DNA of 64,000 nucleotides from Schistocerca nitens (Eukaryota > Arthropoda > Insecta > Orthoptera > Acrididae), in NCBI RefSeq assembly GCF_023898315.1, contig NC_064616.1, positions 707,263,389 through 707,327,388 on the forward strand, given 5' to 3'. Shown in pieces: positions 43,650 to 55,126 of this stretch. Position 1 is the stretch's first letter, and every line of letters begins with the position of its first letter. The position numbers and the translations under genes are program-made. The notes under the pieces were generated by a model. That model was not told the origin of the DNA. It did no database searches and saw only the letters and a list, made by a program, of their open reading frames with translations.

Positions 43650-46497
43650 TCCGCAAGCCACCTGACGGTGTGTGGCGGAGAGTACCTTGAGTACCTCTAT
43701 CGGTTCTCCCTTCTATTCCAGTCTCGTATTGTCCATGGAAAGAAGGATTGTCGGTATGCCTCTGTGTGGGCTCTAATCTCTCCGATTTTATCCTCATGGT
43801 CTCTTCGCGAGATATACGTAGGAGGGAGCAATATACTGGTTGACTCTTCTGTGAAGGTATGTTCTCAGAACTTCAACAAAAGCCCGTACCAAGCTACTGA
43901 GCGTCTCTCCTGTAGAGTCTTCCACTGGAGTTTATCTATCATCTCCGTAACGCTTTTGCGATTACTAAATGATTCTGTAACGAAGCGCGCTGCTCTCCGT
44001 TGGATCTTCTCTATCTCTTCTATCAATCCTATCCAGTACGGATCCCACACTGCTGAGCAGTATTCAAGCAGTGGGCAAACAAGCATACTTTAACCTACTT
44101 CCTTTGTTTTCGGATTGCATTTCATTAGGATTTTTCCAATGAATCTCAGTCTGGCACCTGCTTTACCGACAATCAACTTTATATGATCATTCCATTTTAA
44201 ATCACTCCTAATGCGTACTCCCAGATAATTTATGGAATTAACTGCTTCCAGTTGCTGACCTGCTATATTGTAGCTAAATGATAAGGGATCTTTCTTTCTT
44301 TGTATTCGCAGCACAGTACACTTGTCTACATTGAGATTCAATTGCCATTCCCTGCACCATGTGTCAATTCGCTGCAGATCCTCCTGCATTTCAGTACAAT
44401 TTTCCATTGTTACAACCTCTTGATATACCACAGCATCATCTGCAAAAAGCCTCAGTGAACTTCCGATGTCATCCACAAGGTCATTTATATATATTGTGAA
44501 TAGCAACGGTCCTACGACACTCCCCTGCGGCACACCTGAAATCACTCTTACTTCAGAAGACTTCTCTCCATTGAGAATGACATGCTGCGTTCTGTTATCT
44601 AGGAACTCTTCAATCCAATCACACAATTGGTCTGATAGTCCATATGCTCTTACTTTGTTCATTAAACGACTGTGGGGAACTGTATCAAACGCCTTGCGGA
44701 AGTCAAGAAACACGGCATCTACCTGTGAACCCATGTCTATGGCCCTCTGAGTCTCGTGGACGAATAGCGCGAGCTGGGTTTCACACGACCGTCTTTTTCG
44801 ATACCCATGCTGATTCCTACAGAGTAGATTTCTAGTCTCCAGAAAAGTCATTATACTCGAACATAATACGTGTTCCAAAATTCTACAACTGATCGACGTT
44901 AGAGATATAGGTCTATAGTTCTGCACATCTGTTCGACGTCCCTTCTTGAAAACGGGGATGACCTGTGCCCTTTTCCAATCCTTTGGAACGCTATGCTCTT
45001 CTAGAGACCTACGGTACACCGCTGCAAGACGGGGGGCAAGTTCCTTCGCATACTCTGTGTAAAATTGAACTGGTATCCCATCAGGTCCAGCGGCCTTTCC
45101 TCTTTTAAGTGATTGTAATTGTTTCTCTATCCCTCTGTCATCTATTTCGATATCTACCATTTTGTCATCTGTGCGACAATCTAGAGAAGGAACTACAGTG
45201 CAGTCTTCCTCTGTGAAACAGCTTTGGAAAATGACATTTAGTATTTCGGCCTTTAGTCTGTCATCCTCTGTTTCAGTACCATTTTGGTCACAGAGTATCT
45301 GGACATTTTGTTTTGATCCACCTACCGCTTTGACCTAAGACCAATATTTCTTAGGATTTTCTGCCAAGTCAGTACATAGAACTTTACTTTCGAATTCATT
45401 TAACGCTTCTCGCATAGCCCTCCTCACACTACATTTCGCTTCACATCATTTTTGTTTGTCTGCAAGGCTTTGGCTATGTTTATGTTTGCTGTGAAGTTCC
45501 CTTTGCTTCCGCGGCAGTTTTCTAACTCGGTTGTTGTATCATGGTGGCTCTTTTCCATCTCTTACGATGGCACATACTCCTCTAACGCATATTGTACGAT
45601 GGTTTTGAACTTTGTCCACTGATCCTCAACACTATCTGTACTTGAGACAAAACTTTTGTGTTGAGCCGTCAGGTACTCTGTGATCTGCTTTTTGTCACTT
45701 TTGCTAAACAGAAAAATCTTCCTACCTTTTTTAATATTTCTATTTACGGCTGAAATCATCGATGCAGTAACCGCTTTATGATCGCTGATTCCCTGTTCTG
45801 CGTTAACTGTTTCAAATAGTTCGTGTCTGTCACCAGAAGGTCTAATATGTTATCACCACGAGTCACTTCTCTGTTTAACTGCTCAAGGTAGTTTTTAAAT
45901 AAAGCACTTTAAAAAATGTCACTGGATTCTTTGACCCTGCCACCCGTTATGAACGTTTGAGTCTCCCAGTCTATATTCGGCAAATTAAAATCTCCACCCA
46001 GAACTATAACATGGTGGGCAAATCTACTCGGTGCTCAGCCACAACAGCTGCTGAGCCAGGGGGCCTACAGAGACATCCAATTACCATGTCTGTGCGTGCT
46101 TTAACCATGACCTTCACCCAAATTATTTCACATTTCGATCTCCGTTAATTTCCTCCGATACTATTGCACTTCTTATCGCTATAAACACGCCTCCCCCTTC
46201 ACTGTCCAGTCTGTCTCTGCGATATACATTCCAATCTGAGTTTAGGATTTCATTACTGTTTATGTCTGGTTTCAGCCAACTTTCTGTCCCTAGTACTATG
46301 TGGGCATTGAGACCGTTTATTAATGAGAGCAGTTCTGGGACCTTTCTATAGACGCTCCTGCAGTTTACTATTAGCACATTAATATTGTTATTCCCTGTTG
46401 CATTTTGCCTACTCCTACCTTGCCGAGTCTCTGGAAGCGTCTTGTCGGGCCTAGGGAGGGAATTCTCTAACCTAAAAAACCCACATGTGCACTCCAC
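43650..46497 (-). pseudogene. CR1-like LINE ORF2: endonuclease and reverse transcriptase, broken
   Basis: It starts with ATG at 46497. Endonuclease: NVLIVNCRSVYRKVPEL, IVLGTESWLKPD, then EGGGVFIAIR (46123-46497), broken after that by a stop and frameshifts through about 45160. RT (44090-45160) is open for 356 codons: GKAAGPDGIPVQFY, YRPISLTSISCRILEHV, VDAVFLDFRKAFDTVPHSR, SGVPQGSVVGPLLF, LRLFADDAVVYQ (FADD), INYLGVRIRSDLKWNDHI. A frame break at about 44088 precedes the C-terminal piece PLLEYCSAVWDPYW / EKIQRRAARFVT. Overall a moderately young relic. Confidence 0.88.
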
Positions 46498-47008
46498 ACG
46501 AACTCCGCTACCCTTGTAGCCGCTTCCTGTGTGTAGTGCACGCCTGACCTATTCAGGGGGACCCTACATTTCTCCACCCGATAGCGGAGGTCGAGAAATT
46601 TGCACCCCAGATCTCCGCAGAATCGTCTGAGCCTATGGTTTAAGCCTTCTACTCGGCTCCAAACCAGAGGACCGCAATCTGTTCTGGGAACGATACTACA
46701 AATAGTTAGCTCAGATTCCACCCTGCGAGCGAGGCTTTCCACCTTCACCAACTCTACCAACCGCCTGTACGAACTGAGGATGACCTCTGAACCCAGACGG
46801 CAGGAGTCATTGGTGCCGACATGAGCAACAATTTTCAGTCGGGTGCACCCAGTGCTCTCTATCGCCGCTGGCAGGGCCTCCTCCACATCCTGGATGAGAC
46901 CCCCTGGCAAGCAGACAGAGTGAACACTGGCCTTCTTCCCCGACCTTTCCGCTATTTCCCTAAGGGACTCCATCACCCGCCTAACGTTGGAGCTCCCAAT
47001 AACTAATA
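46467..47008 (-). pseudogene. CR1-like LINE ORF1: SGNH-type esterase domain
   Basis: In the minus-strand frame: LLVIGSSNVRRVMESL (block with the nucleophile serine), LKIVAHVGTNDSCRL (GTND block), ELTICSIVPRTD, LNRSGVHYTQEA (histidine block), the layout of the SGNH esterases known in ORF1 of CR1-type LINEs. It ends at 46467, after the ORF2 ATG at 46497, so the two frames overlap by 31 bp. The start is lost in the G run; the open frame continues upstream into unrelated sequence. Confidence 0.82.
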
Positions 47009-47026
47009 AATCCCCCCCCCCCCCCC

Positions 47027-47235
47027 ATACGACTTCTTTTTGTGGGGCTATATTAAAGACAAGGTGTACAGCAATAACTCCAAAACCACCGCTGATCTCA
47101 AAACAGCAATTCAGGTGGTCATCAACAGTATCAACGTTCGAATACTTCAACTGGTCATGCAGAATTTCACTGTTCTTGTGAGCCACATCATTGCCAATGG
47201 TGGCAGGTATAACAAACATGTTATAACCTAAATCC
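47027..47235 (+). mobile_element. mariner-type transposase C-terminal fragment
   Basis: Open frame YDFFLWGYIKDKVYSNN, then SKTTADLKTAIQVVINSIN and a tail with HIIANGGRYNKHV, the usual end of a CDFFLWG-type transposase (widespread in insects). Ends in a stop. The DDE core upstream is missing, cut at the LINE boundary. Confidence 0.8.
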
Positions 47236-47309
47236 AAGTACGTGACATTCATGTGTTGAATGAAGTGTGTGCACGAAGTAGTTTGAAACTAATTTAAGTT
47301 TTTTCCATT

Positions 47310-48780
47310 TTTGGAAGCGAAAATTGTGACACAAAAAAATGTAGCCTTTGGATTCTGATATTTCGTTGAATAAACGCACACAGAACATGAAACTTAGTAC
47401 ACAACAGCTCAGTAGCACAAGGATGTGGAATAAAAAAATTCATTCAGTTCTCACAATATAGTGAGATATTACTCATCAATTTAAAAATAGAGACCACACG
47501 CAATGAAACACAGGTTGCAATGTAGCCTATTGTCATGGTCCATCCCCTCAAATTTATCTGTCATTTTCAGGCATTGTTAGTGCACACTGAAAAATTGAAA
47601 GTTATTTTCTAGATGCTTGGAAACATGTTATTTCCAACTGTGATTAATTTGAAATCAAGTATGTAAAACAAATTTTCTAAAATAAAATTGAACATGATTT
47701 ATTTTTGTAATTTTTATGGAAATCAAGTTTGAACTTATTTTGTAAGAATTTGGAAAGTAATATGTGAATGATATTTTATTCTGGAAAACCTTATGTTGGT
47801 AAGTTGCTGTGTCCAAAGTTTCATGTTTATCATGCCTTTAATCAACAAGATATAAAAAGCCAAAGTTAAAACTTTACTTGTAGCGTAATTATTCCAGCTA
47901 CTTTGCATCTGTTTATGTAACGTTGTTAGTCCGTGTTGGAAATAAAACCCACTGTTCTGGGATGAGGAATAGGGGGCTTAAAACACTGTTTCGAATGAGT
48001 CTGGTTTTTAAACTTTCATATAAAATGGTGTATTTGTAAAAGAAGTGTCATATATACCCTATTTTCACCATTCCCGAAAAATCACCATCTTCTCAGACAA
48101 TTTGTAGATTATTCGAAAATAGTAGGTGAATGAAATTTTGTATTCCACATCCTTGTGCTACCAAGCTGATGAGTTTTAAGTTTCATGTCCAGCAGGCATT
48201 TACTTTACGAAATATCAGAATCTGAAGTTTACATTTTTGTATATTTTCACACCCAACTTTGATTCAAATTATCTAGCATTGTTAGCCACTGTTGGATAAT
48301 CAAACACACTTTGTTTTACTGTTCAAACCATGCTCTTCCTACATAGCTCAGTTTGAAGAATTTTATAGATCACATTTTTTTTGCAAACTCAGGTCGAAAA
48401 TACCGCATTTTGACCTTTTTACAAAATCTTCCATTTTGCACTTAATTTATGCAGTATTGAAAAGTGTTATGTAAATGAAACTTTATATTTGAGAATCTTG
48501 TGCTTTTAGGTTAGTACAAGCAAAATTTCACATTCGTCATACCTTTAGCCTCCGAGATATAAGAAGCCAACCTTTGACACTTTTCTGGGCGACTTTGCAT
48601 AAACTTCTCTGGTTGAATATCACTCGTAAAATTCTTTTCATTTTTATTCTTAGGAGAATGCACAAAGTTATACAAGCCAGCCAAATTTCATTTCTTTCAA
48701 CGAACTACTGCCCAAGATATAACAGCTTAAAAATTGCCAGAAACCCACGCTCACTCTGTGCAAAGTTGCACATGAATTCA
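47310..48780. repeat. Degenerate tandem array, period about 350 bp, with one inverted unit
   Basis: Similar blocks of about 100 bp recur near 47768, 48130 and 48475 (each with an AATGA.A.TTT.TATT start, CTTGTGCTA- or CTTATGTTG-like text, AAGTTTCATG, then GAGATATAAGAAGCCAA-like text), and more weakly near 48655. The intervening parts also align (GTTAGTCCGTGTTGGAA near 47927 and GTTAGCCACTGTTGGATAA near 48278). Near 47310-47440 the same block appears in reverse orientation. No coding signal. Confidence 0.7.
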
Positions 48781-48929
48781 AACAAATGACTATATTTTGG
48801 CCAGTATTGCTTCGACGAATGTTAAATTTTACTAATGTTCATTGAGAATATGTGCAAATGTCTGCATAAATTTCATCAAAATCTGAGGTGATCAAGCAGG
48901 GAGGCCTAAGTGAGTTGACATGGAATGAC

Positions 48930-49135
48930 CCATACAGTCCCAGTCTCTCCTCATGTGATTTTCATATTTTTGGATCCCTGAAAAAAGATTAATTAGTCCA
49001 CGTTCGGTACAATCACAAACGTGAAGGTACTGACCATCTTGTCTCACAGATGGATAAATGTATTAACAGACATGCTGATTAGTTTAGAAATAATAAACAG
49101 TTCGCTTATTTTTTCCCATTTGTCTCATTTTTACT
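48930..49135 (+). mobile_element. mariner-like transposase fragment
   Basis: Piecewise frames read SPSLSSCDFHIFGSLKKD and later MDKCINRH and FAYFFPFV, the last third of a mariner transposase (YSPDLAPCDFHLFGPLKK ... W.KCI...GDYV). Stops and small indels present. Confidence 0.7.
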
Positions 49136-49309
49136 TGCCTGTCCCTTATTTACCTTCCCTACTTTAGCCACCATCAGTTATTTTGCTGCCTAAATAGCAA
49201 TACTCATCTCCTATGTTTAGTGTCTTCTTTTATTTATTTATTTTTTCCAAAATGTAATTCCCTCAGCATTGCCTGATTTAATTAAACTACATTAAACTAT
49301 TCTTATTTT

Positions 49310-50105
49310 GCTTTTGTTGATGTTCATCTTACAGTCTCTTATCAAGACACTATCCATTCCATTAAAGTGCTCTTTCAAGTCTTACGCCGCCTCTCAGAAA
49401 ATTACTATGTCACCAGCAAACCTCAAACTTTTTATTTCTTCTCCCGAAAATTTTATTCCCTTTCAAAATTTTTCCTTGGTTGCTGTAACAGCTTGCTCAG
49501 TGTACAGATTCAATGACATCAGGGACAAGCTATAACTCTGTCTAACTCCCTTCTAAACTATATCTTTCCTTTCATGTCCTTTGACTCATAATCGCAGGCT
49601 GTTTCTGTACAAGTTGTAAATAAACTTTCAACCTCTGTATTTTACCCCTGTTGCCTTCAAAATTTCAGGTGGTGTAGTCCTGCCCACATTGTCAAAAGCT
49701 CTCTCTAAATACTACGAATGTAGATTTGCCATTCTTTAACCTGCCTCCTAAAGCATGTCCTAAAATTAGTATTGCCTTGCATGTTCCTACATTTCTCCAG
49801 AACTCAAACTCATCTTCGCCAAAGTTAGCATCTAACAATTTTTCCATACTTCTGTAAATAATTTGTGTCAACATTTTGCATCCACGACTTATTAAACTGA
49901 TGGTTCAGTGGTTTTCACACCTGTCAGCACCTGCCTTCTTTGGAATTGGGATTCTTATTACATTCTTTCCTGAAGTCTGCAAGTGTTCAATCACCTGTCT
50001 CATATCTTGCACACTGGGTGGAATAGTGTTGCCATGCCTGCTCTCATCTTTCAGGTATCTCTTAGTCTGTCCAGCATTCACATACATGTAAACAATCTGG
50101 TCTTG
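49310..50105 (-). mobile_element. Old RTE-like LINE fragment (same family as 22162-25031)
   Basis: Minus-strand pieces read NVIRIPIPKKAGADRCENH, LISRGCKMLTQIIYRSMEKL, NFGEDEFEFWRNVGTCKAIL, then the EKAFDNVG- and FAGDIVIF-like blocks. They align with the RT of the young LINE around 23690-24340. Broken. Confidence 0.8.
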
Positions 50106-50189
50106 CCACTGTTGTGTAGTGCTTTAATTTTGTTTTCCTAAACAAGCATTTCTTTAAGATATTTTTTGTCAAGCCATATGCTCTTTAGG

Positions 50190-50500
50190 CAATGGCCTTG
50201 CTGCAGTGGATACACCAGATCACCGAAATTAAGTGCTGTCAGGCATAACAGGCACTTGGATGGATGACCATCCGGGCCACCATGCACTGTTGCCATTTTT
50301 CGGGGTGTGCTCAGCCTTGTGATGCCAATTGAGGAGCTACTCGACTGAATAGTAGCAGCTCTGGTTAAAGAAAACCATCATATCTACCAGGAGAGTGATG
50401 TGCTGACCACACGCCTCTCCTATCCACATCCTCAGCTGAGGATGACACAGCGGTCGGATGGTCCCGATAGGCCACATGTGGCCTGAAGACTGAGTGCTTT
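50190..50500 (+). repeat. 5S rRNA-derived SINE, copy 2
   Basis: ATCACCGAAATTAAGTGCTG and GGCACTTGGATGGATGACC reproduce the 5S internal promoter, and the body (TGAGGAGCTACTCGACTGAA; GGATGACACAGCGGTCGGAT) matches the copy at 37084-37411. Confidence 0.82.
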
Positions 50501-50589
50501 AGTGCATATGCTCTTTCCATGTCAATAGCTTTTACATCTATTTCAAATTTTTCTAGTCCATTCTGCTGTATAATTCCTCCAGCATACTT

Positions 50590-51990
50590 AAATTTATTAT
50601 CTCACTCTATTTTACCTGTTTCTTTGTAGGTTTGGGCGTTTTTGTATTTGGTTTTTTTTTTCAGCTAAAATTTTGAGATCAGTATTATTTGCTATTTTTT
50701 GAGAAGATTTGTTTAACTGCTGCTGTCATATTTTCTGAAAGTATTGAAAAAGCCAGCTAGTTTATCTTAATTCAATTTGTTTTGCACAGTCAACCAGTAA
50801 ATGCGATAGATCAAGTTACTCAAGCGTAAGTGACACCCCACAGTAATTGTTGACATTTTGTTTGCTCCCTTTTTGTGTGACAGATGAATCAATGCTATTT
50901 TCCACTCTTCTAGAATCGTTTGTTTTCCAAATGTTCTCAAAATGTCATGTGTAAATCACTTATAATCTTGGTTCTGACCATGTCAAAAATTCTGCAGTAA
51001 TGAGTCTTCACCACTTGCTTTGTTATTTTTGAGTGTTTTGATGGCTTCAGGAATTTCTAGTTCAGTTGGTGGGAAATCTTCCTCAAGATTTTCTGGTATT
51101 ACTGGAAACTCTAATTTAATTGTTGGAACTAGCCAGTTTGAGAGCCCACCAAAAAAATTCCTTAAAAGCACAATTCTCCTGTTATTTAATTCCATTTTGC
51201 CATTTTCACTTTTGAAACAAATACTTAATGCTTGATACGCTTTCAATATGTGTTTAAAAGTTTGGTAAAAAGTGCTAGTGTTATTTTTGGTGACATTTTC
51301 TTGTTTTTCTATAAGCTGAGATTTGTCAAAGGTTCTTTTGATTTTCTGGATTATTTGCTGTCTGAATTGTTCCATTTTTGGCCTATCTGTTCTAGTGCTT
51401 CTTCACACTCCTTGTTCCACCATGTCTTCTTTTTATTCTTAACCAATCCTAATGCTTTTGGTGATGCTTTAGTACTTTGTATCTATAGTTCATGTACTCA
51501 CCTTTTCAGTTGTCTCCATTCCTTCTCTACATTTTTCTGTGTTTTTGAGTATAATATTGACTTAACTGAAGTTTTATCTGGTTACTTTCTGCATTTTCTT
51601 TTTTGTTTTGGATGGGAGAAATATTGTTTTAACTTCAGAGAGGTAATGATCTGAATCAAATTCCTCATTTCCCGTAACTGTAACATTCATCATTTCCTTG
51701 ATATGACTTTTGCATATGGAAATGTGATCTAGTTGAAATTCTCAGAGATTTGGATTTGGAGATACCCAAGTTCTGTGTTTACTTAGTAGATGGTGAAAAT
51801 GTGTGGTTGTCAGTTTTAAGTGGACTATTTTGCACATATTAATCAATCTTTCACCATTTCTGTTTGCTCACAAGTACACTGGATATTCGCCTACAATATT
51901 CTTAAATTTCTTTTCTCTTCAAACTTGTGCATTGAAGTCATCGAGAAGTATTTTAGCATTGTTCATAGGTAGGTTGGAGATTTAAAAGGT
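50590..51990 (-). mobile_element. Decayed RTE-like LINE fragment, endonuclease end to RT start
   Basis: On the minus strand: LLDDFNAQV, HRTWVSPNPNL and QLDHISIC (endonuclease blocks, around 51700-51960), then an open linker frame (50983-51375) with EIPEAIKTLKNNKASGEDSL and, after a stop, EEWKIALIHLSHKKG (RT entry). A different family or an older copy than 22162-25031. Stops throughout. 51991-52238 holds nothing recognisable. Confidence 0.7.
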
Positions 51991-52232
51991 CCCAAAATTG
52001 ACTTACTTTCTGCAGATTTCTTCTTTTGTCTTAATGTTTATGTGTATGGTCATTAATAACATTATAGCTTTTATTATTGCACTTTCTTTTTAACATGGAC
52101 AGTCTTTCTGATTTTGACTTAAAACCTGTTAGACTATCTGTAGTATTGTAGCTTATCGACACTGCCACAGCCAGTGCCTCAATGAAGATCTCTGAGGGTG
52201 CCATGAGTGGTGCTTCAACCATTTCCACGAAG

Positions 52233-52340
<108 letters not shown>

Positions 52341-52713
52341 TCTACCAGATATCACTGCATGCGGATTAATAATTCATAAATAGTGATCAGGGATAAGATT
52401 CACTTAAAAGTCTATATTTTCCATAACTTGTGTCAAATTTGGCACAGTCATACACAAACAACATATAGAAACATATATAAATTAAACTTTTACAATTAAA
52501 AACATATACACAACAAAACAGTAAAATGGAATTACAATTTTAAGTCACTTTTCTTTGGAGGAAGGCTATTGCGCTCCCTCAACTGCTACATACTAAGACA
52601 GTTGTACTATCTTTATATAATGCAATCAGCATAAATGCTTGATACTGAAGTGTAGTGTGCACAGAATACGCTTATAACAGTTCTTTGAAATGCAACAACC
52701 ATGGAAGATGATT

Positions 52714-52719
52714 TTTAAT
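52714..52719 (-). terminator. Candidate poly(A) signal of ACLY (ATTAAA)
   Basis: TTTAAT on the plus strand reads ATTAAA on the gene strand, about 215 bp after the stop codon. It is a common variant signal, but the AT-rich context makes chance occurrence likely. Confidence 0.25.
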
Positions 52720-52894
52720 TATGTAGGGTGAACCTCACACAAATTATTTTGTTGATGTAATAATAATAATAAAGGTAACGTAAAGTCTTTTGTTGCTGCT
52801 GTAATAATAAATGTAATGCAAATTCTGTTGTTGCATTATTAAAATGAAATGTCCTCAGAGTGATCTCTGCTACATGGCATCAATTTGTAGTATT

Positions 52895-52962
52895 ATATCA
52901 ATTATACTGCTCCGGCAAAATATGTGTTATATCAATTGTACTGCTCCGGCAAAATATAAGAA
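52895..52962 (-). repeat. 34-bp tandem duplication spanning the ACLY stop codon
   Basis: Units 52895-52928 and 52929-52962 share ATATCAATT.TACTGCTCCG then GCAAAATAT. The right unit holds the real last codons (LPEQYN and TGA on the minus strand); the left unit lies in the 3' UTR. The unit length is not a multiple of three, so the second copy would be read in another frame. Confidence 0.92.
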
Positions 52963-53023
52963 ATGTCATCCCATGGATGACGGTACAGTCCCTGCTTCAG
53001 ACGTTTCTGGTCCATATAATGAC
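52932..53023 (-). CDS. ACLY: ATP-citrate lyase, last coding exon
   Basis: ACLY is the cytosolic homotetramer that makes acetyl-CoA and oxaloacetate from citrate, CoA and ATP for lipid synthesis and acetylation. This exon encodes [20 protein letters not shown] then SYILPEQYN and TGA, nearly identical to the C-terminus known from animals ([26 protein letters not shown]). The acceptor TTTCCCAG precedes GTCATTAT; with the G left over from the previous exon it completes the glycine of FIGHY. The end differs from vertebrates in the last residues, as is usual in insects. Confidence 0.96.
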
Positions 53024-53204
53024 CTGGGAAAAAGAAAATTAATTTATCATTTCATGAAATCAGCACAGCTATATTAACAGCAAACAGTTATATTCCACAA
53101 TAATTCTATTACAACAGTACAGAAAATAATATTTTAAGCACATGTAGGCTAAGTGGTATAATTAAGGCTAACGTTTTCACTTGGAAAGTCTACATTCCTG
53201 TGCA

Positions 53205-53668
53205 AAAAGAGTGGTTCACCTGTAAAGGAGATCGCATATAGGATGCTGGTGCGACCTATTCTTGAGCACAGGTCAAGTGTTTGGGAACCATACCAGGTCG
53301 AATTGAAGGAAGATGTCAAAGCAATTCAGAGGAGGGCTGCTAGATTTGTTACCAGTAGGTTCAAACAAAACATAGGTGTTACGAAGATGCTTCGGGGACT
53401 CAAATGGGAATCCCTTGAGGGAAGGCAATGTTCTTTTCGTGAAACACTATTAAGATAATTTAGAGAACCGGCATTTGAAGCTGACTGTCAAATGATTCTA
53501 ATGCCACCAACATAAATCATGTGTAAGGACCACAAAGATAAGATACAAGAAATTAGGGCTCGTATGGAGGCATACAGACAGTTGTTTCTCCCTCACTCTA
53601 TTTGCAAGTAGAACAGAAGGGGAAATGACAAGTAGTGGTGGCTTGCAGAGTTTTGATGTACATGTAGA
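53205..53668 (+). mobile_element. CR1-like LINE 3' fragment in an ACLY intron
   Basis: Open frame MLVRPILEHRSSVWEPY then EDVKAIQRRAARFVTSRF and GLKWESLEGRQ, the C-terminal part of ORF2, followed by the 3' end. It lies antisense to ACLY within the 3.3-kb intron 53024-56300. Same family as 2535-3650 and 43622-47026. Confidence 0.85.
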
Positions 53669-55117
53669 AAATCTACCAAATTAGGATTCCTTGTAGGTTC
53701 CAAACTAAAACCTTACATTCTGAAATTTGTTATTGGGCATATGCTTATTACTTTTATACACGGTAAAATTCAGTCAGTTTAGGTAATAATACTCATGTAA
53801 TATGAATGTTTGCTTTTAAGCTTCCTGCTAATATTTCTCACAGTGTGCTTGACCTCTGGAATACTTTCTCCTTTCCATGCAATTTCTACCTCAACAGTAT
53901 CAACATTCATGATATCACTGCATTTACAGCACACTATTAATTCTGCAAGTTGATCAATACATTATTTATTTCATTCTCACTGAACTGTTATGATTTCAGC
54001 AGCAAGGTTTGAACAGTTCTCTCTGAATCTATTAGGCAGGTTCAGATGTACTTACAGCAAAATCCTGCAAACCCTTCAGAATATAAGAGGAAAAAATCTT
54101 TTAAATATTCCATTCTCACTGCTTACTGACAGTTACAATTTTCTTATAGCAAGATGTAATTTCTAGCTAGTAATAAATCAATATTCAGGATAGGTATCAT
54201 GATGAAAAATCTTTGTTGATTACAGTAGGCGTTACTGCATGATTTCCTTTCTTTTCTTTTTTCTTTATTGTTTTTAGTTAAGAGCAATTAGAAAAGTCTG
54301 TCTCTATTGAAACAAAACTTCACTCACCTGATGAACTACTGAGCTTTAATAGGCTATTGTATGATTTCCTTTCTTTTTCCTTTACCCTTTTCAGTTACGA
54401 GCAGCTTGAAAAATCTGCCTCTATTCAACAAAACTCCACTTGACATACTACTGAGGTTTAACATGAATCTCAGGGGCTAATTACAACAAAGAGTTTCACT
54501 GTATATCATTTATTTGCCCAGTAAACACACCACTCAGTTTAAGGTTTGATAGTTCTTTCTTTATATCAATGCATGTAACAATGGCCACTTCACTAGCTTT
54601 CTCTCTTAAACTTTTCTCTTCCTTATGATTTTTCTTTGTCTAGTTTTCTCATAAAATTCCTCGGTCTTTACTGATTTTACTGTGTTTTCTCTATCAGATT
54701 TCTATGCACAATAAAATGCTTTACTGTCCTAATATGATGTTTTCATCTTATCTTTGTTTTATTAGTTCTTCGTGCACTATCTGTTCTACCATACCACTTA
54801 TTTGCCTTCAATTTATTCGTGGATTTACTGTAATACTATTTTTATTCATACCACGCTGACAACAATAACAGCATAGGACAAGAGTTAGGAAAGAACTTGG
54901 CCTTTACAGTCCTAAAGGATCCATATCAAGATTTGCCTAATACAATTTAGGGTTACCTCAGAATTACTCAACCAGAAAGGAGATGAAACTCTTTGGTGGA
55001 TATGAATTTCATCTCTTAAATACTGCATCATTTTGCTTAATTTTATTGCACTTTTCTTGGCGAGTATTTCATTTCCACAACAGTGATTTTGTATTGTTCT
55101 ATAAATTTCATCTTTTT
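53669..55117. other. ACLY intron, AT-rich, with a 122-bp tandem duplication
   Basis: No coding signal. Units starting at 54241 and 54363 (GATTTCCTTTCTTTT..., GAGCAATTAGAAAAGTCTG / GAGCAGCTTGAAAAATCTG, CTACTGAGCTTTAA / CTACTGAGGTTTAA) are tandem copies of about 122 and 114 bp. Confidence 0.6.
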
Positions 55118-55126
55118 CACCTTCAG

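Larger units (their letters stand above)
43622..47026 (-). mobile_element. CR1-like LINE with esterase ORF1, nearly full length
   Basis: The 3' end is a (TACATC)n run on the plus strand at 43622-43645. ORF2 (endonuclease and RT) occupies about 43650-46497, ORF1 about 46467-47008. The 5' limit is a G run on the minus strand (poly-C at about 47009-47026), where the ORF1 start would be, so it is slightly truncated. It shares its 3' part with 2535-3650 and 53205-53668. Confidence 0.88.
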
